Source: Akanthomyces muscarius (lineage: Eukaryota; Ascomycota; Sordariomycetes; Hypocreales; Cordycipitaceae). From it: a stretch of 64,000 nt of DNA. This document shows, one piece after another, positions 44,009-55,399 of the stretch. The notes beneath the pieces are model-generated. The model was given only the letters and a program-made list of their open reading frames with translations, ran no database searches and had not been told where the DNA came from. Every line of letters starts with the position of its first letter. The first letter of the stretch is position 1. Where the stretch lies: contig NC_079243.1 of the NCBI RefSeq assembly GCF_028009165.1, positions 2,976,001-3,040,000 of the forward strand, written 5' to 3'. Position numbers and translations under genes: made by a program.

Positions 44009-46352
44009 GTTGAAGGATTGTTGAACTAGCCGAAGTAAAAGGAAAGTGAAGCCGTAACAAGTCACAATCTATGGTTCCAGACCAAAGATGATTGTAAACG
44101 AGGGTAAGTTTGGTATAGTCGTCGTCGAGATGTGAGCAAGGGCAAAGGAGCGAACGAACGCGGAAGACAAAAGCAGCCCAGCACGCTCAAGATTGAAAAA
44201 GAAAAAAATAGCTAATACGACCAGCGGTTGGAGAAGGGAAAGGAAGAAACGGGAGCGAGCGTAGCAGTCAAAGGAGAGGGGGGGATATCTTTAAAACGTA
44301 AATGAGAGTAGCGAGGAGGAAGAGGGGCCAGAGGGGAATGCCAAGGTCATGCTTTAAGAACCCTGGCAGCGAAAAGAAAACCCCGGTCGCAGCGAGCCAA
44401 AAGAAGAGTCTAACAAGGGACGAGACGGAATCTCGGCTCGCTAGCTGGTTTGGTGGCATGGATTCAGGTCCCTCCGGGGTGCAGCGTGCATGAGTGCAAC
44501 CCGAGGCTAAACCGGCACACACGGCCGCGGCCTTGCAATCCCTTGGCCACTGCAGAGAAGAGTCCTCGTCCTTTTTTTTGCTCCGTCGCATATATCTCCA
44601 CGAGTCCAAAACCGGCAGCGGTGGATACCGTCCGGTTGAGGAATCACAGACTTGGTTGTCTGCCGTCATCGTCTGAGGCTGTGGTGTGCATGGAGAGCCG
44701 TTTGTTGCTACCACTTCGGTCTGGCGATGAGATGGCTCGCGTTTGGGTTAGGTAGGGGAGGGCGGAATTGGGTTGGAGATTGGGAGGATCAGCGCAGTGG
44801 CTCCAAACCAGAGGAGTCGCAGCTGCGAGTGCGCGATGCCATGCATCTCGTCCTCTTTGCGACAACAAGGCCGGGATCGATTTCGGGGGTGGGACAAGCC
44901 ATCGGTGGTGTGGTGGAGGAAGCGCCGAAAAAGGGCCTGCCTGCAGACGACCACAATTCCCGAGTGCAGGTAAAAGAAAGGTGAGAAAAGTTAATTAGCA
45001 GCCCCCAGCCCTCCTAGGCGAACTGCATAAAAGTCGCGATGGCCGGGTTACGAACAGTCTGAAGTTCAGAGTGTCGCAGACGTGCGGCAGCCCCTGGTCT
45101 GGAGTTGGGCAGCTCCGGCCAATGAGCGGCGCGCCGCCCGCCGGAGCGTCCCCATCGGGCGCATGGCCTCTTACACAGGTGAGGCGCGCCGCGAGACACG
45201 ACGGAAACTCCCTGGCCCAACGTAGTGGCCAAACGTCTGAAGAAAACTGGAGTGAGTTTTGGACGGTTTAATTGAATGCGGAAAAAATCGTCGTTTTTTC
45301 CGGTTCCTTCGCTGCCCGGAGTTTGGGATGGGGACCGCTCACATACTTTTTGTCATCTGGTTCCTGTAACCGCCTGCCGCCTACCTTTCCCTTTTTGGCG
45401 CAACGCCCCGACCGACGGCCATGCACTAAATCGCAGCTTGAAGATAGGGCCTCGTCGTTGGCTGACGAACCGCTGCCTTACTCGTCCGACGTCCTGCCGT
45501 GCTACTGTAGTGGCGACCTACATCGTTCAACCCGCATTTATGCACGTCTCGTCTCAGGTCTGCGAATGTGGAATCGAAGTCTCCCGGGCAATTTCACAAC
45601 TCTTCAACCGTTGTTATTCATCAGGCCGGGTGACGCAGCCACAACGTCTTGGAAATAAATTGGTCTTACATCCGTCCGATGCGCTTCTGTGCCGTGGACC
45701 CGACATGGCCGTTCGCTGCCGAGTCAAGTGTAAGAAGCTAGTCGTCTGATGCAATGGCTTTTACCATGTCGACAGGTTTGCTGTGTTGGTGGATTGCTCA
45801 TGTACTCAGTACATTAATTCCATCTGCATTCGGTCCGGGAATGGTGCTGTCGCAGGCGTTGCTCTCGGTTCCAGTATCGGCTCAGTCACGACGTGCCGCT
45901 CTAAAACAACCGCCACCTAAGAAAATTTAAGATGATAACACTAAACAACACAGAGTTTGGTCAATCTCAAATCCAAGCAGTTTCCTGATTCATTGTAGCT
46001 GATTCATTGTAGTTCGGACGTGTTGGGGCTTTCCCCAGGTGGCGGTGCACCGCATGAGTTCAACTGTCGGACCAGCTCCTAGTTTGCCAGTCCGATTTGG
46101 AATGGTTTCATCCGATACCAACCATTCGATTCCGATGACGCGAGCCTTGGGACGATCTGAGCACTGTATTGTAGCATGTTGATGACAATTGTTTTCTGGG
46201 CCTGCATTAGCCGGTTGGTCGGCGTGCCGCACACGTCAATCGTTGCAAGTCAAAGACACTGGAACGCGTCTGTCGATCAACCCGGTAAATTCTATGAGAC
46301 TCGCGTATACTATTTGACCCATGAAAAGTCTAAAAAGGAAATGCAAATCGTG
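44009..46352. other. Intergenic, 2.3 kb
   Basis: Promoter of the Gln/Gly-rich gene on the left and 3' flank of the nuclease gene on the right. Several frames up to 157 codons occur (for example 45276-45749) but none has domain content or codon bias. No gene supported. Confidence 0.45.
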
Positions 46353-47391
46353 TTATAGTTCGATTTCAGCATCGCTCCCATACCCACGGTGCGCGTTGTA
46401 CTCGTCGGCAATCTTGTCAAGCAAGGCCGCCATTCTATAGCCAGCCAACGCTACCTGCTTCTCCAAGATCGGTGCGGCATCCTCGTAATATTGGCCGCTC
46501 AGCTCTTTGCCTTGAATATCCTCGGGGCCTTGTGGAAGGACTTTTGCAGGTTAGCGCGACGGCGAGAATAATTTCGAAAGCGATGTGCGACTCACCATGG
46601 GAGCAAATGATGGCGTTGGCCTCGCGCGACCACGTCAGCGCCGTGCTGTTGGTATCGGCCAGGTTAATGTCCTTCACCCACGAATCCTTCTCGTCCGCCC
46701 ACTTGCCCTGGCTAATCTCGTCAGTGAGCTGCGTCGCCCAGCGCTTCGCCAGCGGGTAGGGCTTGCCGCGCAGGCCGCCCAGCCACTTCTCCAGGATGGA
46801 GCTGTCCCAGACGTGGTGCAGGTTGAGCTCGCGGCCGCCCCAGAGGACGTGGATGCCGTTGCCGCCGCGGGAGACGTCCTCGTTGTGAAGCGGCTGGTGC
46901 AGGTCGCCGACAAAGTGAACGACAAACTTGGCGGCCTGCGCGCGACGCCACGCGGGCAGCGAGGCGTCGTAGACCTGCTCGGTGTAGTTGGTGAGAGAGG
47001 AGATGACGCAGCCGCTCTGTTTGCAGTCGCGCTCCAAATCTACGTTGCACGAGTGTGGCGGCTGGTCGTGCGCATCAATAAAGTGAAAGGTGCTGGTAAA
47101 CTTGCCCCATTTCGTGTAGCGGATGGAGTCGGCCCAGCTGGCGACGGACGCGAGGTAATCGTCGTCGGTACGCTTCAGAAGCTCCTTGAGATAGGCTTCG
47201 GTGGAGTTTGCGATGAAGTTGCTAGCTATGTAGGCCGTGGTGATGTGCCCAAGACCTGAGCGCGCGGGTTAGTTGGTCAAGTTATGGAAACACGATGTCT
47301 TGCTTCAGCACATCCAAGGCAACATACTTCCCCATGCAGATGCTGCAGGCAGCGAGAGGAGGCCGTACGCCGCGACAGCGTTGAGTCTCAT
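46353..47391 (-). CDS. S1/P1-type secreted single-strand nuclease
   Basis: Three exons: 47328-47391, 46596-47255 and 46353-46540 (introns 72 and 55 bp), 303 residues. Signal peptide MRLNAVAAYGLLSLPAASA directly before the tryptophan of WGSLGH; in this family the mature N-terminal Trp is a zinc ligand, and the first intron falls at that point. Further ligands and motifs: HFIDAHDQPP, FVVHFVGDLHQPLHNEDVSR, NLHHVWDSSILEKW. The C-terminus ends EEIEL-like. It is a trinuclear zinc enzyme that releases 5'-nucleotides from single-stranded DNA and RNA outside the cell, for phosphate scavenging or degrading foreign nucleic acid. Length matches Aspergillus S1 and Penicillium P1. Confidence 0.92.
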
Positions 47392-49313
47392 GTTGACGCG
47401 AGTATCAGGAGGCAGAGGTGAGCTGGATCGGTTAAGAATAAAATGTCTCGCTTGCGTATCTGTCTAGTTCAAATATCCAAAAATTCGACGGAAATGGCGC
47501 GCTTGGCCTCGTAAATGGGCCGCAGGTTTGTTTTGATGATGTTACGATCAGCTTGCCAAAGAGCGCCGAAGGGGTGAAGCTGAAGCCTAGAACGAATCAC
47601 GGCCCAAGACAGAGGCCCACGTGAAACCACAGTGTTCACGCGAGGTCAGATGGCAGCCAACGCCGCTGCGCCACAACGAGAAAAAAAAAATCAATTTGAT
47701 GACTGCCTACCTACCAGATTTATATAGGAAATTTCGGATTCTGGGTATTTATAGATTCAATAACAGCTTGCTGCTACTTGAAACCTCGGAACCAGGCACC
47801 GAGTTGGGTCGCTGCAGGCGGCGCGGCTAATTGTACAGGCGTGCAGAAACAGGCCGAGGCGAGAGAGACGAGAGACAGCTCACGACAGGCTCTAATCTTG
47901 GCCATTTGTAGTTGTCACTACAGATTTTATGCTATAGCTCTAGCGTGTCGCCGGTGCGATAATTTTTTATTTATCTTTGTATAAATTATGTTGTAGGGCA
48001 AACATGGCATGAAAAAGCATGGCTGGTGTGAATTCAAACAGGTAGTTACATTGACACGGGATATTTCAGGTAGCATAAAACCGTCAACAAATAAACTCCA
48101 GATATTTACCTCTGATGGTAGAAGCATCAGGTGCCATGGTGCGTATTATTTGCAGTGTATCATCGCGAGTTGAGGACGATCAATATTGTTGTCGACAAAC
48201 GAGAATAACATGATATGGTGGAATCAGAATATCCAAATCCCACAAGTGGTTCACAAAAAAACGGACACACGCAAACAACAGAAGCAGCGACTCATTGCTT
48301 CCTTTGTCTGTTTATTCCACTGGGTATTCTAGGTCTCTTTCATGATTATTGCCGATTTTCTTGCCGCGTGGAAACCTCTTGCTGCACAGAGAAATTGGGC
48401 AAACGGCGAGGTACGGTGGGCAATAAATTGTACTTTCAGGTGTCTTCTCATCAATAAACTGAAGACCCCCCCAGACAAACGCGCGCTGCCAAGTACGGGT
48501 ATAGAATGACGAGCAACCCCCCCCCCCCAAAAGGGTAATAAATAGGCAGATAAATCCAAGTCTATATTCTCTAGCAGGAAGAGTAGAAACTTCAAGACGC
48601 ATAGTTTTTTGTATTTTGTATTGTGTTTCTTTTGACTCTTTTCCTTTTCATCCTCTGCTCCAGGGTAAGTTAGTGAGTGTAGTAGCATACCACTGTGACG
48701 ATTGCCAGCTCCCTGGCCATAATATACCGGTGTTATAAATTGGCCATCCTGCGGTTCCTACCCTACCTAGTAGCCCATCACCAGCCCAACAGGTCGCCGG
48801 GCATGACCCCGCGCCGCACATCTCGCAGCCGCAGATGCACAGCTGCAGGATGCAAGATGACTGCAGGCCTTTGGTGTTCCGCCAGTGGCTGTCGCGCAAG
48901 ATTCTGTGGCGCTCACAAGATTGACTGTGGCGCTCCACCCATCCGTCCCCCGAAGCCGGCAGGGTGTGAGTGACAACCAACCCACCGTGTCGCCCGCAAC
49001 CGGCCAATGGGAGCGTCGGCTTTGTCAAATCGGCCCCACGGAAAGCAGATAAGAGACTGGGGAATCCGTATGACTGCACCGCCTGCTGCCGCCGCCGCCA
49101 AACCTGATCTCGTGAAACCTCGACCTGACCGCCAAGCGACCTGTCCTCGTTCCTACAAAATACAATTCGGCCTGTCTGTGCTCCCCGCGGTGGAATCTTA
49201 TTCTTCGAATATACTTTAGATTTTTCCGCTTCGACTTCACTCGGAACCATCAGGTTGCAGCCCGCCGCCGTCGCATCTCTAGCAGAACTACACTTTTTTT
49301 TCCGCCATCAGCA
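47392..49313. other. Intergenic, 1.9 kb
   Basis: Contains 12 consecutive C at 48517-48528 and one short cysteine-patterned frame (listed separately at 48803). Otherwise nothing supported. Confidence 0.4.
48803..48973 (+). CDS. Possible 56-residue zinc-binding-like peptide
   Basis: Begins MTPRRTSRSRRCTAAGCKMT and has nine cysteines, including CTAAGCK, LWCSASGC and FCGAHKIDC, spaced like a small zinc-binding module. No TATA or homology support that I can see, and it may be a chance frame in a promoter region. Confidence 0.22.
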   Translation: MTPRRTSRSRRCTAAGCKMTAGLWCSASGCRARFCGAHKIDCGAPPIRPPKPAGCE

Positions 49314-50456
49314 ATGGGCGTCCCTCCAACCCTGGCTGCGGCCGCAGCGCTGGGTAGCGACAGCATGCCGCTACTCGAGGCCATCTCGGGTATCTTTGGC
49401 AGCGTCAGCATGGCCTCATGGATTTTTCTCATGGTACGAACCAATTTTTTCACGTCTCATTCGAACCCCGGCACTGACCGACGCTAGCTGCCGCAAATGT
49501 TTGCCAACTACAAGGCCAAGAGCGCCGACGGCCTGAGCATGGCCTTTCTGGTTGTCTGGATGCTCGGCGACGTCACCAACCTTTTCGGTATGCCCCAACA
49601 TCTGTACAGCCCTCGTTCGCTGCAATTGACCTCTGTGCCACAGGCGCCTTCTTCACCCACCTCGCCCCGACCGCCATCGCACTCGCGTGCTACTTTTGCG
49701 TCGCCGACTGCGTCCTCCTCGCCCAGTGCCTCTACTACAACAGCCTCAACCGTCGCAAGGACGCCCGCGCCGCGGCCCGCGCCCAGGCGGCGGCGGCGGA
49801 CGAGGAGTCGCCGCTGCTCAGTCGCCGCAGCCAGTCGCCCGGCCGGCGTCGCGCCAGCCACTCGTCGCAGACCAAGACGCCCATCGGCGACGACGTCCTC
49901 GACACGGCGCCCTGGAAGAAGAACCTGCTCAGCCTGGTCGTCGTCTACGTTGTTGGCTTCGTGGGCTGGTACACCTCCTACAAGGCCGGCGCGTGGAAGT
50001 CGGATCCGGCGCCGCCTTCGGACCCCAACGAGGAGAGGACAACGCTGGAGATTGTCGGCTTGGCTCTGGGCTACGCTAGTGCCTTTTTCTATCTTGCGTG
50101 CGTACCGAATATCAATGGAATGATTGACTCTGTCGCTAACGTTTCGCAGCGCCCGTCTACCTCAGATTATGAAAAACTACCGCGAAAAGTCGTGCGAGGG
50201 TACGCTCACTCTTGTCTGCTTACCTCGGTACATGCTAACTGTCGCAGGCCTTTCGCTGCTCTTCTTCCTCCTTTCGCTCACCGGAAACGCCACCTACGGC
50301 ATTAGCCTGGTCACCTACTCGCAAGACAAAAAGTACCTGCTCAACGCCGTGCCCTGGCTGCTGGGCTCCCTCGGCACCATCTTCGAGGACTCCGTCATCT
50401 TTGTCCAGTTTCACATTTACGCCAACAAGGCGCGCGGCGCGAACTCTTCGGTATAA
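49314..50456 (+). CDS. PQ-loop vacuolar basic amino acid transporter (YPQ/RTC2-like)
   Basis: Five exons: 49314-49433, 49488-49587, 49644-50097, 50150-50199 and 50248-50456; all phases agree; 310 residues. The two PQ loops are LPQMFANYKAKSADGLSMAF (start of exon 2) and ARLPQIMKNYREKSCEG (exon 4), each with the Pro-Gln pair in a helix. Seven membrane helices are predicted (ASWIFLM, AIALACYFCVADCVLLAQC, LLSLVVVYVVGFVGW, LALGYASAFFYLA, LSLLFFLLSLTGNATY, and two more). A hydrophilic loop with ESPLLSRRSQSP sits between the halves. Yeast Ypq1-3/Rtc2 move lysine, arginine and histidine at the vacuole; human PQLC2 is lysosomal. An acidic dileucine-like ESPLL fits vacuolar sorting. Confidence 0.9.
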
Positions 50457-50995
50457 CGGAACAACAAACACGTCTTGTGCACCATTTAGACATTATATTG
50501 TTTTGCATGCATGCTCGCTTGAAGGGTGAATTTTCTTTGCATCTCAGGTTGGGACGCTTCGTCGGGATCTGCATGCAGGCGGCGTTATCTGTGCTGAGCC
50601 GCTGGGCTGTCCAGGGTCGGCTTTCTGAGCATTTTGTTTCATTTTGTTTCTCATCATGTATCAGGATTTATGACATTGCAGTAGCTCCTACGGGAATACC
50701 ATTGAATTTATCGGTTGACTCTCTTCGTCATGGAAACCAAGCGCGTTGCGCGTGTGCTGTGCTTGGCTGAAGATAAGGCGAGCGAGCGAGCGGGACCCCG
50801 AGATTCGCTGGCGGGCGACGCTCCGATGGCGGGGCACCAAGGTGTTTTATGGCGGGGCATCCGTTTGCGCATGAGTCTTGACCAGAAATATTCTCCAGAG
50901 GACATATACATCACCTGCGCTCTTTTCCTTGCAGTCTACTTTTTATTATAGCTGTCGATACAATCCGCAGCTCTATTTCAGTCTACCCTCTCGCA
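50457..50995. other. Intergenic spacer
   Basis: Promoter of the HOM2 gene. No other gene seen. Confidence 0.4.
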
Positions 50996-52341
50996 ATGGC
51001 CACGCAACTACCTCCCAAAAAGTGCGGTACGTCTTCCTCCCGCTGCACGCAGCTCCGATTCTATCCGCAATTGCCTCGTGCCTCTCCGTCCTCGATACCA
51101 TCTACGACGCTCCCAACATTGCGAGCTCCGTCCGTGCTAACTCATTTGCCTCGCACCAGGCGTCCTCGGCGCCACTGGCTCCGTCGGCCAGCGCTTCATC
51201 CTGCTCCTCGCCAAGCATCCCTCGCTGGTGCTGCACGCCATCGGCGCCTCCTCGCGCTCCGCCGGCAAGGCCTACAAGGACGCCGTCCGCTGGAAGCAGG
51301 CCTCGCCCATGGGCAAGGTCGCCGACATGGTGGTGCGCGAGTGCAAGGCCAGCGAGTTTGCCGACTGCGACGTCGTCTTTTCCGGCCTCGACTCTGACGT
51401 GGCCGGCGACATTGGTGCGCTTCATCTGCCCCGGTCTCAACAGCTCCCTTCCCTCCCCCAACCTTCTAACTGTCGACCACAGAGATGGAATTCCTCAAGG
51501 CCGAAATCCCCGTCTTCTCCAATGCCAAAAACTACCGCCGCGACCCCCTCGTGCCGCTCGTCGTCCCGACCGTCAACCTCCCGCACCTCGACCTCATCCC
51601 GCACCAGCGCTCGGTCCACAACCTCAAAAAGGGCTTCCTGGTCTGCAACTCCAACTGCGCCGTCATCGGCCTCGTGATCCCGTTCGCAGCGCTGCAGGCC
51701 GCCTTTGGCCCCATCGACGTCGTCAGCATCGTCACCATGCAGGCCGTCTCCGGCGCCGGCTACCCGGGCGTGTCGTCGATGGACATGCTCGACAACGTCG
51801 TGCCCTTCATCCAGGGCGAGGAGGACAAGCTCGAGACGGAGGCGCGCAAGATCCTCGGCGGCATGGACGCGGCCAAGACGGCGTACGTCGAGCAGGACGG
51901 CCTGCGGGTCTCGGCGGCCTGCAACCGCGTGCCGGTGCTCGACGGCCACACGGCGTGCGTCAGCCTCAAGTTCAAGAACCAGCCGGCGCCGTCGGCCGAG
52001 GCTGTGAAGAAGGCCCTGAGGGAGTACACGTGCGAGGCACAGGCGCTGGGCTGCCCGTCGGCCCCGGAGCCGCCGATCATGGTGTTTGAGGAGAGTGATC
52101 GCCCGCAGCCGCGTCTGGACCGTGATCTGGGCAACGGGTATACCGTCAGCGTTGGTCGCGTGCGCGAAGACGAGAGTGGCATCTTTGACCTCAAGTTTGT
52201 TGCGCTAAGCCACAACAGTAAGTTGCCGTATCTTTGATCATCGGTGTTGGAAGTATGCTAACATGTTGAGTAGCCGTTATAGGAGCCGCTGGCTCGTCCA
52301 TCCTGAATGCCGAGGCCGCTATTCTCAAGGGCTACATCTAA
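50996..52341 (+). CDS. HOM2: Aspartate-semialdehyde dehydrogenase
   Basis: Four exons: 50996-51026, 51160-51414, 51483-52217 and 52274-52341 (introns 133, 68 and 56 bp), 362 residues. The NADP-binding loop [13 protein letters not shown] starts exon 2. The nucleophile is the Cys of [16 protein letters not shown], and the substrate region has [19 protein letters not shown]. The end [18 protein letters not shown] is the usual fungal C-terminus. It reduces aspartyl phosphate to aspartate semialdehyde, the branch point to threonine, methionine and isoleucine. Cytosolic, single-copy housekeeping. Leader introns this close to the ATG are common for fungal amino-acid genes. Confidence 0.95.
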
Positions 52342-52448
52342 AGGCGTTTAAGCCTGTCATTTTTCAACGAAGAGAATATTAAATGCATATAGAATAATCT
52401 GGCCAGACGGGTTCGCTAAAAAAGTTAAATTGAATCAAACGCTAGTTT

Positions 52449-53519
52449 TCATGAATACCTTCGCCTTGTGAATAACACCAATGGCGTCAGCATCCAACAC
52501 GGTATTTGCAAGTCACCAAACCGTGTCCGCTCCGCCATTTTCTGCAAGTCTTCCCACATGGTGAGGGCCTCCCCTTCCCCCGGTGCACCTGCTGCGATAA
52601 CCTCATGCAAGGCCACTTCTCGAGCGAGCGAGTCATCCCACACCCGTGACAGCGAAAAGAATCTCGCCGCGATGTATTCTCTGGCCCAGCGCTGGCAGAA
52701 ACCCTGGCCGACTGCCACGCTCTTGAACGGATCCAAGATTTCATCCTGCCCTCGCCGACTGAGCCCCCATACGCTCATGAGCTCGCGCGGATCCACCGTT
52801 CGGCCCCGGATCCCCGAAAGGCTCATCGCCGCCGCATCGGTGCTGCCCGTGGTGTTGCCCGCCTTGTCCATTACCTCCATCATGAGCGCGAGGAATTTGC
52901 GCTGCACTGAGCGCGCGCGAAAGACCGATCGCGCGGGCTCTTCAAAGTCCCACGGCTCCAGGGCGGCCTCCGCGCCGGGCCAGTGATTCCAAAGCTCGTC
53001 GGCCTTGGCATGTGTGAAGCCCAGGATAACGAGTGTCCGTCGTGATATGAAATGCTCCGGAAACCAGACTCTGCGCGCCGTGAGCTGGGGCCGCGCCAAG
53101 TTTCCTGGTACAAAGTTGCCTGGATCAGAGCTGTCTGGGTCACAGATGCCTGGTTCAAAAGTGCCTGGTGGAAAATTGCCTGGATCAAGGTTGCCTGGAT
53201 CGAAAGTGCCTGGTGGAAAGTTGTCTGGATTCAGGTTGCCTGGATTCAAGCTGCCTGGATCAAAGTTGGCTGTATCAGAAGTGCCTCGATCCAAGCTGCC
53301 TTGACCAAAGTTGGCTGAATCAAAGCTGACTGGATCAAAGTTGGCTGGATCAAAGTTGCCTGGTTCAAAATTGCCGGGTTCAAAATTGCCTGCTGCTGTC
53401 TGTGATTCTTCGTATAATTCACGATCGCCACTGCTGTTGAGGGGGCCAAGGTGGCCCTTGCGGATCAGGTCCTCCAGGTCGAGAGCGCAGAAAAGATTAC
53501 CGATGCAATGGGCCGGCAT
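52449..53519 (-). CDS. Protein with a pentapeptide-type repeat tract made by a 15-bp minisatellite
   Basis: A 356-residue intronless frame. Residues about 43-140 are some 20 tandem pentapeptides of form (G/A)-N-(F/L)-(D/E/P)-P, for example GNFDPANFDPVSFDSANF. The phenylalanine or leucine every fifth residue is like the pentapeptide-repeat (A(D/N)Lxx) beta-helix, but the proline at the last position is not typical, so a regular helix is doubtful. The C-terminal about 210 residues form a separate helical region (WFPEHFISRRTLVILGFTHA, LWNHWPG, RKFLALMMEVMDKAGN, WAREYIAARFFSLSRVWDDS) seen in many unnamed fungal proteins. No signal peptide. Function unknown. Confidence 0.7.
   Translation of the reverse strand: MPAHCIGNLFCALDLEDLIRKGHLGPLNSSGDRELYEESQTAAGNFEPGNFEPGNFDPANFDPVSFDSANFGQGSLDRGTSDTANFDPGSLNPGNLNPDNFPPGTFDPGNLDPGNFPPGTFEPGICDPDSSDPGNFVPGNLARPQLTARRVWFPEHFISRRTLVILGFTHAKADELWNHWPGAEAALEPWDFEEPARSVFRARSVQRKFLALMMEVMDKAGNTTGSTDAAAMSLSGIRGRTVDPRELMSVWGLSRRGQDEILDPFKSVAVGQGFCQRWAREYIAARFFSLSRVWDDSLAREVALHEVIAAGAPGEGEALTMWEDLQKMAERTRFGDLQIPCWMLTPLVLFTRRRYS
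53100..53395 (-). repeat. 15-bp minisatellite in coding frame, about 20 units
   Basis: Plus-strand consensus close to TGCCTGGATCAAAGT. Units differ by point changes but stay at 15 bp, so the frame is kept. Confidence 0.85.
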
Positions 53520-53943
53520 TTTTCGCTGTAGATGCCAGGAATGCTTTTAATTGATGTTTGATGTAAGTAAAGAGATGATGCAGATGGTAATTTTCTCTCA
53601 AGATTGACGCATTCTGGAATATTAAAATTGCGTCTTGTCCTGTTGCTCCTTCCTCTACGTGGTGAAGTTCACCTTGCGTTTGCGCCATGAATAAGGAAGA
53701 TCCCCAGCAACGTGAGATGCGTACTATAGTAAGAACAGAAAAGCTCTGTAAGCTCTCGTTTTGGTGTAAAGTTTCGCTGAGTATGCTGGCTGGTCTCTGT
53801 ATTTTCCAGTGCCTCCACGCTGCCGATTTCAAATGCCCTCATTTTGCCCGACATAGTTGTAGTAAATTTCCCTGAGGCTTTCATGACCTGCCAACCACCA
53901 AAGATTATTTCGATACCATCGTCGATTGTGCTTACGCAGCCCG
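53520..53943. other. Intergenic spacer
   Basis: No gene supported. Confidence 0.4.
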
Positions 53944-54474
53944 TCAGTTGGATGGCTTGTCCGTGCTTTCGTCGTCAAGTGCCACGCCTTCTTCCATTAG
54001 AATAGCATCCTCTTCCTGCCGAGCCAGCTCCATCTCATACAAGGCCCTCGCACGCAAGTTGTTATAAAACTGATGGGCACAGTGCCAAATGAACCAGGAG
54101 ATTGCAGCTTCAATCCATAAGAAGCTGAGCCAGAGAGACACAAAACTCAACGCAAATACAGCCAAGAACAGGCCCAGGCGGCTTTCCGTAATGCGTGGGG
54201 ACGAGTCATTTGCAAGTATTTTCCTCTTGCACAGAGTTGTGGGCCCAGAGAGCGTATTCTCAAGACACGCCCGGACGATGGGACTGTCGTTTGCTGGGTC
54301 TCGGATGGCGGGAGCGGCGGCGGCAGGGACGGCGTGGCTGACAGGCTCGTGGACGGGCGCGATTCGAAGGCTAGAGGCGGCGGGGTCGTCTGCCTGGCTT
54401 ATGATGACTTGAACTGGGGTGGAGGCGGCCATTGTTGCGACAGCAAAGCCGGCGAAAATGCTAAAAGCTTTCAT
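53944..54474 (-). CDS. Single-pass membrane protein, hypothetical
   Basis: A 176-residue intronless protein: signal peptide (MKAFSIFAGFAVATMAAS), a lumenal or outer Pro/Ala-rich part with two cysteines (RACLENTLSGPTTLCKRK), one or two strong membrane helices (LGLFLAVFALSFVSLWLSFL, then WIEAAISWFIWHCAHQFY) and an acidic cytosolic-looking tail (EEDAILMEEGVALDDESTDK). No family recognised. Confidence 0.6.
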   Translation of the reverse strand: MKAFSIFAGFAVATMAASTPVQVIISQADDPAASSLRIAPVHEPVSHAVPAAAAPAIRDPANDSPIVRACLENTLSGPTTLCKRKILANDSSPRITESRLGLFLAVFALSFVSLWLSFLWIEAAISWFIWHCAHQFYNNLRARALYEMELARQEEDAILMEEGVALDDESTDKPSN

Positions 54475-55399
54475 GATGGCGGATACAGGCGTATTCCAGA
54501 GTCGGCGGTTGTTCTTCTCTTCCTAGGCGATTGATGCGATTCTCAGTGGGAGCAGGCTGCTGTACTTTTTTTTGACTGGTTCTTTTTCTGATTATCTTTG
54601 AGACAAAGCTCAGCTACAAAGAGTGGGAGCAGGGCTTTTTAAAACAAGCCAGGCGAAAAGAACAAGAAATCGAGTGTTGGGCCATTGCACACAGCATAGC
54701 TTTCGTGGCGGCGGATGTCGCGAAGTTATTTCGGTGGCGCAGTTACTTTTACGCAACGTCAGAAAGAGTCAAGCCGATGAGTAGGATTTGCCTTCTTTAC
54801 TGCATTTATAACTTTGAAGATAACTACAGTCTTTGCTCATTTTTGCATTTTGTGCATGTCTCGGGACTTTTGCTCTGAGCATGCGCCAATCTAGACGAAG
54901 GCTCGCCATTATACCATGGAAGCCAGCGTGCAAGACTAGGAGGGACAATAGAGATTTAAGCGTAAGCCTTCTCACAGCCAGAGGCTTTTGGTGGCATCGA
55001 TACTCACAACATATTACGGCGTGGCTCTGCTTAGACCCTGTGTTGTCGCTGACCTGGGCGCACCAGCGCAGCACATGCGGGTCATGGACAAACAGGTAAC
55101 CTGACGAGCACATGCGTGTAGAAGAGCGGATGATGAAAAAAGCCGTGCATAAAGCCTACTGTTTGTCCAGCCAATTAACAAGCACATGAACTTCTGGAGG
55201 ACCTCCTAGTAGGCGTTTCAGCACCATCGCCTCGTCTTGACTGCTTCCCAGCTCCAAAAAACCGTAACGGTACTTGTGCCATGCCTCCCGACTAAATGGG
55301 TCATCCGCGAGTACCTTTCGTAAATATTGATTGCAGCGACATGTGTTGGTACAGCAATGTCGCGCGATAGTGACCTCTCGGAAAATGCCGATATTGTCT
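54475..55399. other. Intergenic, about 0.9 kb
   Basis: Promoter of the membrane-protein gene at left. A few short frames, none convincing. Confidence 0.35.

Noticed and set aside
45276..45749. Plus-strand 157-codon frame in the 2.3-kb gap
   Set aside because: Mixed composition, no signal, no domain, overlapped by another frame of similar length.
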